34,813 bases of DNA from positions 124,552-159,364 of the forward strand of contig MNCI01030229.1 in NCBI GenBank assembly GCA_015680685.1. The letters are read 5' to 3'. The notes below the pieces were generated by a model. The model saw nothing but the letters and a program-made list of their open reading frames with translations. It searched no databases and was not told the DNA's origin. Shown here piece by piece: positions 31,453 through 34,813 of the stretch. The DNA comes from Gnetum montanum. Lineage: Eukaryota; Streptophyta; Gnetopsida; Gnetales; Gnetaceae. The position numbers and the translations under genes are program-made. Numbering within the stretch: position 1 is the stretch's first letter; every line of letters starts with the position of its first letter.

Positions 31453-32590
31453 ATGCCTTCTTCTTATAAGAGAAACTCACCACCTAAGGACCACATACGA
31501 GACAGTCAGCAAGATAAAACACATAACCAAAGTCAGCCAAGTCCTAAAAAATATAAGATGACATATACTCATCCCGATGAGTATATTCCTAATTTTACTT
31601 TTATTCTCCATTAGGATGAACAACTGCAGTGGAGGGATTTGCAAGGTAACATCGTGTTACCCCCAGATCGAGCAATCTCTCGCATTCTTTTCCGTGCCTT
31701 GGCACAGATGGGCATGCAAGAACATTTCGCGGAACACATTGCAGAAGATTTTGATATGAGGGATTATTATCCCACAGATGCCCAACATATGAGAGACTTA
31801 AGGCAGGAGAGTCAACATGCACTACTAAAGGGCAAGGTCCCACATGTCCTTAGTGAAATAGAAGATGAAGAACCCCTTATCACGGGTTCTTTAGCAAAAG
31901 ATGTTCCCCCTCCTAACGATGGTGAGGATGTTGGGTATCAGAACCTACGATCAAAAATACATATCCCTGGTTCTGATGCCCATGAATACCAACTGTTCAC
32001 AGAGGGAACAACCACTCATGCTAAGGACAGGCACTTTGATCTTCACAACGATTGGGGCTGTAGCAACCGAAGAGAAGGCAAGAAACATCGTTATGATGAT
32101 GGTTCCCCTTCTTCACAGCACTCATCCTCTCCTACTACATCTGGGCATAGCCACCATGAACATAAAGGTGAGGATAAAAGTAAGAAAGACGAAAAACCTC
32201 GACGGGAAAGTCGAGAGAGAGGACAAGGGCAAGGACGTAGGGAGAGTAGGGAACAATGCAGACATCACAGGCGTCATGAAAGAGACAATCATGATGAGCC
32301 CCTACTTGCAACCTGAAGTATGATTGACATAAAGAAGGTAGTTAGGATTCCCACAAGGCATTTAAAGGATAACCGGATCAAGCATTTAGACATGAATAAC
32401 ATCCCACGATTTGAAGGGGGATACAATGCTAATCCGAAAAATCATTTATAGGCATTCCACGATGCCTGTGCCTTGTAGAATATAGAAAATGAGTGGAAAA
32501 AACTTAAGTTGTTCCCAAGGACACTCACCAAAGAAGCAGAGAGCTGGTACCGGTCCTTAGACCGGAAACCATTAGGAGGTGAAGTATGAT
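31453..32590 (+). pseudogene. gag of copy C, N-terminal and capsid start
   Basis: The frame opens with ATG 31453, 123 bp after the primer binding site. TAG at 31612-31614 interrupts it (HxDEQL, likely a former Gln). Then comes an acidic region and a His/Arg/Ser/Lys-rich low-complexity stretch (about 32090-32310). TGA at 32314 follows, then in the same frame IPRFEGGYNANPKNHL-stop-AFHDACAL-stop, a capsid-start pattern similar to FxGxxxxxxP...FL..F. The last motif is ESWYRSL, where gag proteins have xAxxWYxSL. A frameshift lies near 32580. The protein would form the particle shell. Confidence 0.7.
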
Positions 32591-33983
32591 GCTAGAACTA
32601 TTCAACGAAAAGTATCAAACGTACTCTAGAGTGTCCAATTTGCATAAGCAGATCCAAGGATGGAAGCAAGGTACACATGAACCCTTGGATGCTGCCATGG
32701 CCTGCTACTACACATTGTTACATCGTTGCCCGGGCCATGGGTACGCTCAGCGGGATCAACTTCGCCACCTCGTGGATGGGCTAAGGCATGAAACTAGAAG
32801 AACCCTTGGGACTTACGCCCAAGGGAGACTCTCACAACTTAGAGCCCATGAAGTACGTAGCTTGTCAGAGCAAGTAGCAAAAGAAGAGGGTGAGCTACAC
32901 AAAAGGGAAAGTGCGGAAGAGTACAACCGCGATCCCTCCGTTTGAAAGAAGTGAGTGAAATTTTGTGATGAAGAGGATGAGTCACCAATCGATGAGTTGG
33001 TGCACTGGAAAACCTTGCCAATCAAACAATTAACAACAGAATTAGCAGCTAAGGTAGACGATGTATGGAGTTCCTTAGACTCTAAAATTGAAACTATCTT
33101 AAAAATTGTAGAAGAGTCTAAGGTTGAGCAAAGTAGTGACAAAGGTAAGAAAAAGTGGAGAGATTTAGGCCCTGCACATAACAAGGGTAAGGGAAAAATC
33201 ACTAACTCCAATGTGGCTGAGGATTCTAACACAAATGATGACAGTGGATGTGAGATTTACTATTATGACCATCCTAAGGGATGTTGCCCCATCATCTCAC
33301 ATCTACAGGCGTTTGGGGTGTATGCACTTAATCCAAGACTAAACCAACGGCAAACACCCCGAAGGTTACCTTATCCACAAGGTAACCCAAGGCAGTTCCA
33401 CCAACCACTAATGTATTATCCAAGTGGAACTCCACCATAGCCCATCGGATAGCATCAGTAGTGGCAACACCCACAGTCATAGGGGATGCCATTGCCAACA
33501 CAACAGTACCCTTACCGGTAGCATGACCCTTATGGATATTATGTGCAGCAGCTGATTTCTCCCAGTGACTCTATGGGTCGCACAATCCCCAACCATCACT
33601 ACCAAGCTCGAGAGAACTTCAGAAGGACTCCTTCTCCTCTGGGGGTCACTCCATACCCACACCACTCTCCTAATCCATCTGCACCTCTTCCACCACAAGT
33701 AGTCCCCATAACACCTCCTGCTCCAACAATGCAAGGGGAACTTCCTCCTCAATTGCAGCAACATCACGCTACGAGAGTTGTAAATATCCAACCTGCTGAT
33801 GGTTCTAACAACTATAAAAGGAGAAGACCTTACTTTAGAATCAAAATCCTAGATAAACTCTTGCAACAACATGTGGTCGGGGCCATGTACACTCCTCCAC
33901 CATCTAACACTTCGGAGCACACTTCAGTCCAATAGAGCGTAACACATACGGTTATGTTGCTGCATACCGTGACTGTCTAGCTC
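32586..33983 (+). pseudogene. gag of copy C, capsid end and linker
   Basis: All of this lies in one frame, interrupted by stops. The first part (32586-32945) is the second half of the retrotransposon gag domain, with ELFNEKY, a SNLHKQIQGWKQGTHEPLDA-type segment and CPGHGYAQRDQL. Then follows an Asp/Glu-rich piece (32955-33250) and a Pro/Gln-rich linker (33330-33935). In the linker five TAG stops (33438, 33450, 33459, 33480, 33519) lie where Gln would fit the Gln/Pro-rich composition. I saw no clear CCHC knuckle; CEIYYYDHPKGCCP near 33250 could be a decayed one. Confidence 0.65.
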
Positions 33984-33986
33984 GAG

Positions 33987-34556
33987 GTGGGCCACCTTCC
34001 CAGAAAACTAACTAACCCTGGGAGTCCCTTAATCTATTTGCAGATCATTGGAAATAAACCACATAGGGCTCTTCTTGACTCAGGTTCCAGAGTCAACTTA
34101 ATTTCACGAGAGATGTATCACGCTTGGAACCTGCCCCAACTTAAGAAGAGCAACATCCAACTAGAGCTGGCAGACCAGTCCATCATCATTCCCTTGGGAT
34201 TGGTGGAGGATGTCATTACCACTGTGTGTGGTTGGTCTTACCCAGCTGATTTCTTGGTGATTGAAGTTAACAACAATAAAGGGGACTTCCCAATTATAAT
34301 GGTAAGGGCATGGCTAAGCACAGTAGATGCATGCCTTAGGATCCGCGATCTTTCCTTGGAAATATCTAAGGTAAACATATGTGGAAAGATCGAGAAGAGG
34401 AAAGTTCCATGCATTACATACAGTGATTCATCGGGTGACAACATGGAGGAAATTCCTCCATGTAACAGGTGTGCCCACGAAACTTTGAACCAAAGATGCC
34501 TGTATGTAGCAACCACACAAGAAGTAGTAGACACCCCATGGTTGACAGCTACTTGA
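33987..34556 (+). pseudogene. Aspartic protease of copy C
   Basis: The same frame as the gag continues. The active site reads ALLDSGSRVNLIS (catalytic Asp codon 34077-34079), an intact Asp-Ser-Gly-Ser. The flap/second region is present as DFLVIEV...FPIIMVRAWLSTVDA, a decayed form of the FPxILGRPWLxTxxA block. About 40 residues with a Cys-x2-Cys (PPCNRCAH) follow. The domain itself has no stop over 189 codons, but stops lie upstream at 33933 and 33978. It would process the element polyprotein. Confidence 0.8.
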
Positions 34557-34574
34557 AGGAGCAACCAAATATGC

Positions 34575-34772
34575 ATGGAACGAACTAAGGAAACCCATGC
34601 CCATAATGAAGGCATAGACACATTGAAATATGAGCGTCGCCAACTTCCACCCCTCAACCTAAGAACATCAGTTGGGAGAAGTTGGGCACTTCTACGAAAT
34701 TCAAACAAACGCTCATTATTTCGGATCTATCCCTTACAACTCAGTCATGGGGGAGATGGCCACCTATGCTAA
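34575..34772 (+). pseudogene. C-terminal end of the copy C gag-protease frame
   Basis: In frame with the protease after a TGA at 34554-34556. It ends with the Ser-His-Gly-Gly-Asp motif and a TAA at 34770. The motif and the sequence after it (TTTTTGTTTTACA at 34801-34813) match copy B at about 2405-2480. No other function is recognisable. Confidence 0.5.
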
Positions 34773-34813
34773 TCATATGGGGCCCTCAGTTCTTTTTCAA
34801 TTTTTGTTTTACA

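Larger units (their letters stand above)
29633..34813 (+). mobile_element. Copy C: GATATC-family element, 5' part (runs off the window)
   Basis: It has a head-to-head LTR pair, a tRNA-Asp primer binding site and a gag-protease frame from 31453. After the protease the coding signal ends at the Ser-His-Gly-Gly-Asp motif (34743), which in copies A and B precedes the non-coding tail and 3' LTR. No polymerase lies between protease and this motif, so the family appears to encode gag and protease only (inference from three partial copies). Its primer type and its gag suggest an origin near Athila-like Ty3/gypsy elements. Confidence 0.78.

Noticed and set aside
34238-34708. 156-codon minus-strand ORF
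   Set aside because: It overlaps the copy C protease, whose motifs are clear on the plus strand, so it is a shadow frame.

Overview
This is a stretch of nuclear plant DNA. It holds one recognisable host gene, with introns, in a landscape of decayed retrotransposons. The very low gene density, nested long-terminal-repeat (LTR) elements, long AT-rich stretches and a non-LTR relic fit a large repeat-rich seed-plant genome. A gymnosperm is plausible, but the sequence alone does not fix the species. Two single N bases (1754 and 2086) lie in the left part and may mark assembly joins.

Layout. 1-5528: two 3' halves (copies A and B) of one LTR-retrotransposon family, each with a tail, a G-rich polypurine tract and a 3' LTR full of GATATC palindromes; an inverted LTR fragment lies between them. 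5529-8619: AT-rich DNA with no gene. 8625-22751: a 14.1 kb Ty3/gypsy chromovirus with paired LTRs and a perfect 5-bp target duplication (GTTTG). A second LTR element (9188-17246), carrying only gag and protease, is nested in its gag. 22757-23512: promoter region of the host gene, with a tandem duplication. 23513-25892: a three-exon gene for a secreted GDSL esterase/lipase with all catalytic residues. About 25960-26890: the 3' end of a LINE. 27200-29632: AT-rich DNA with no gene. 29633-34813: copy C of the left-hand family, with two LTRs joined head to head, a tRNA-Asp-type primer binding site, and a gag-protease reading frame that shows no polymerase up to the window edge.

How the parts relate. 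The GDSL gene is the only locus that looks functional. The chromovirus ends 762 bp upstream of its start codon and a LINE relic begins within about 100 bp of its stop codon. All retroelement frames are broken. In all three LTR families most in-frame stops are TAG or TGA where the family normally has Gln, Trp or Arg. This is the C-to-T / G-to-A pattern expected from decay of methylated cytosines in silenced elements.

I found no convincing new biochemical system. The most unusual structures are the GATATC palindrome arrays upstream of the LTR TATA boxes, the head-to-head LTR pair centred on a perfect palindrome, two gag-protease-only families, a repeated TTAAACT-type motif through the nested element, and the deletion that joins the outer LTR edge directly to the nested LTR.
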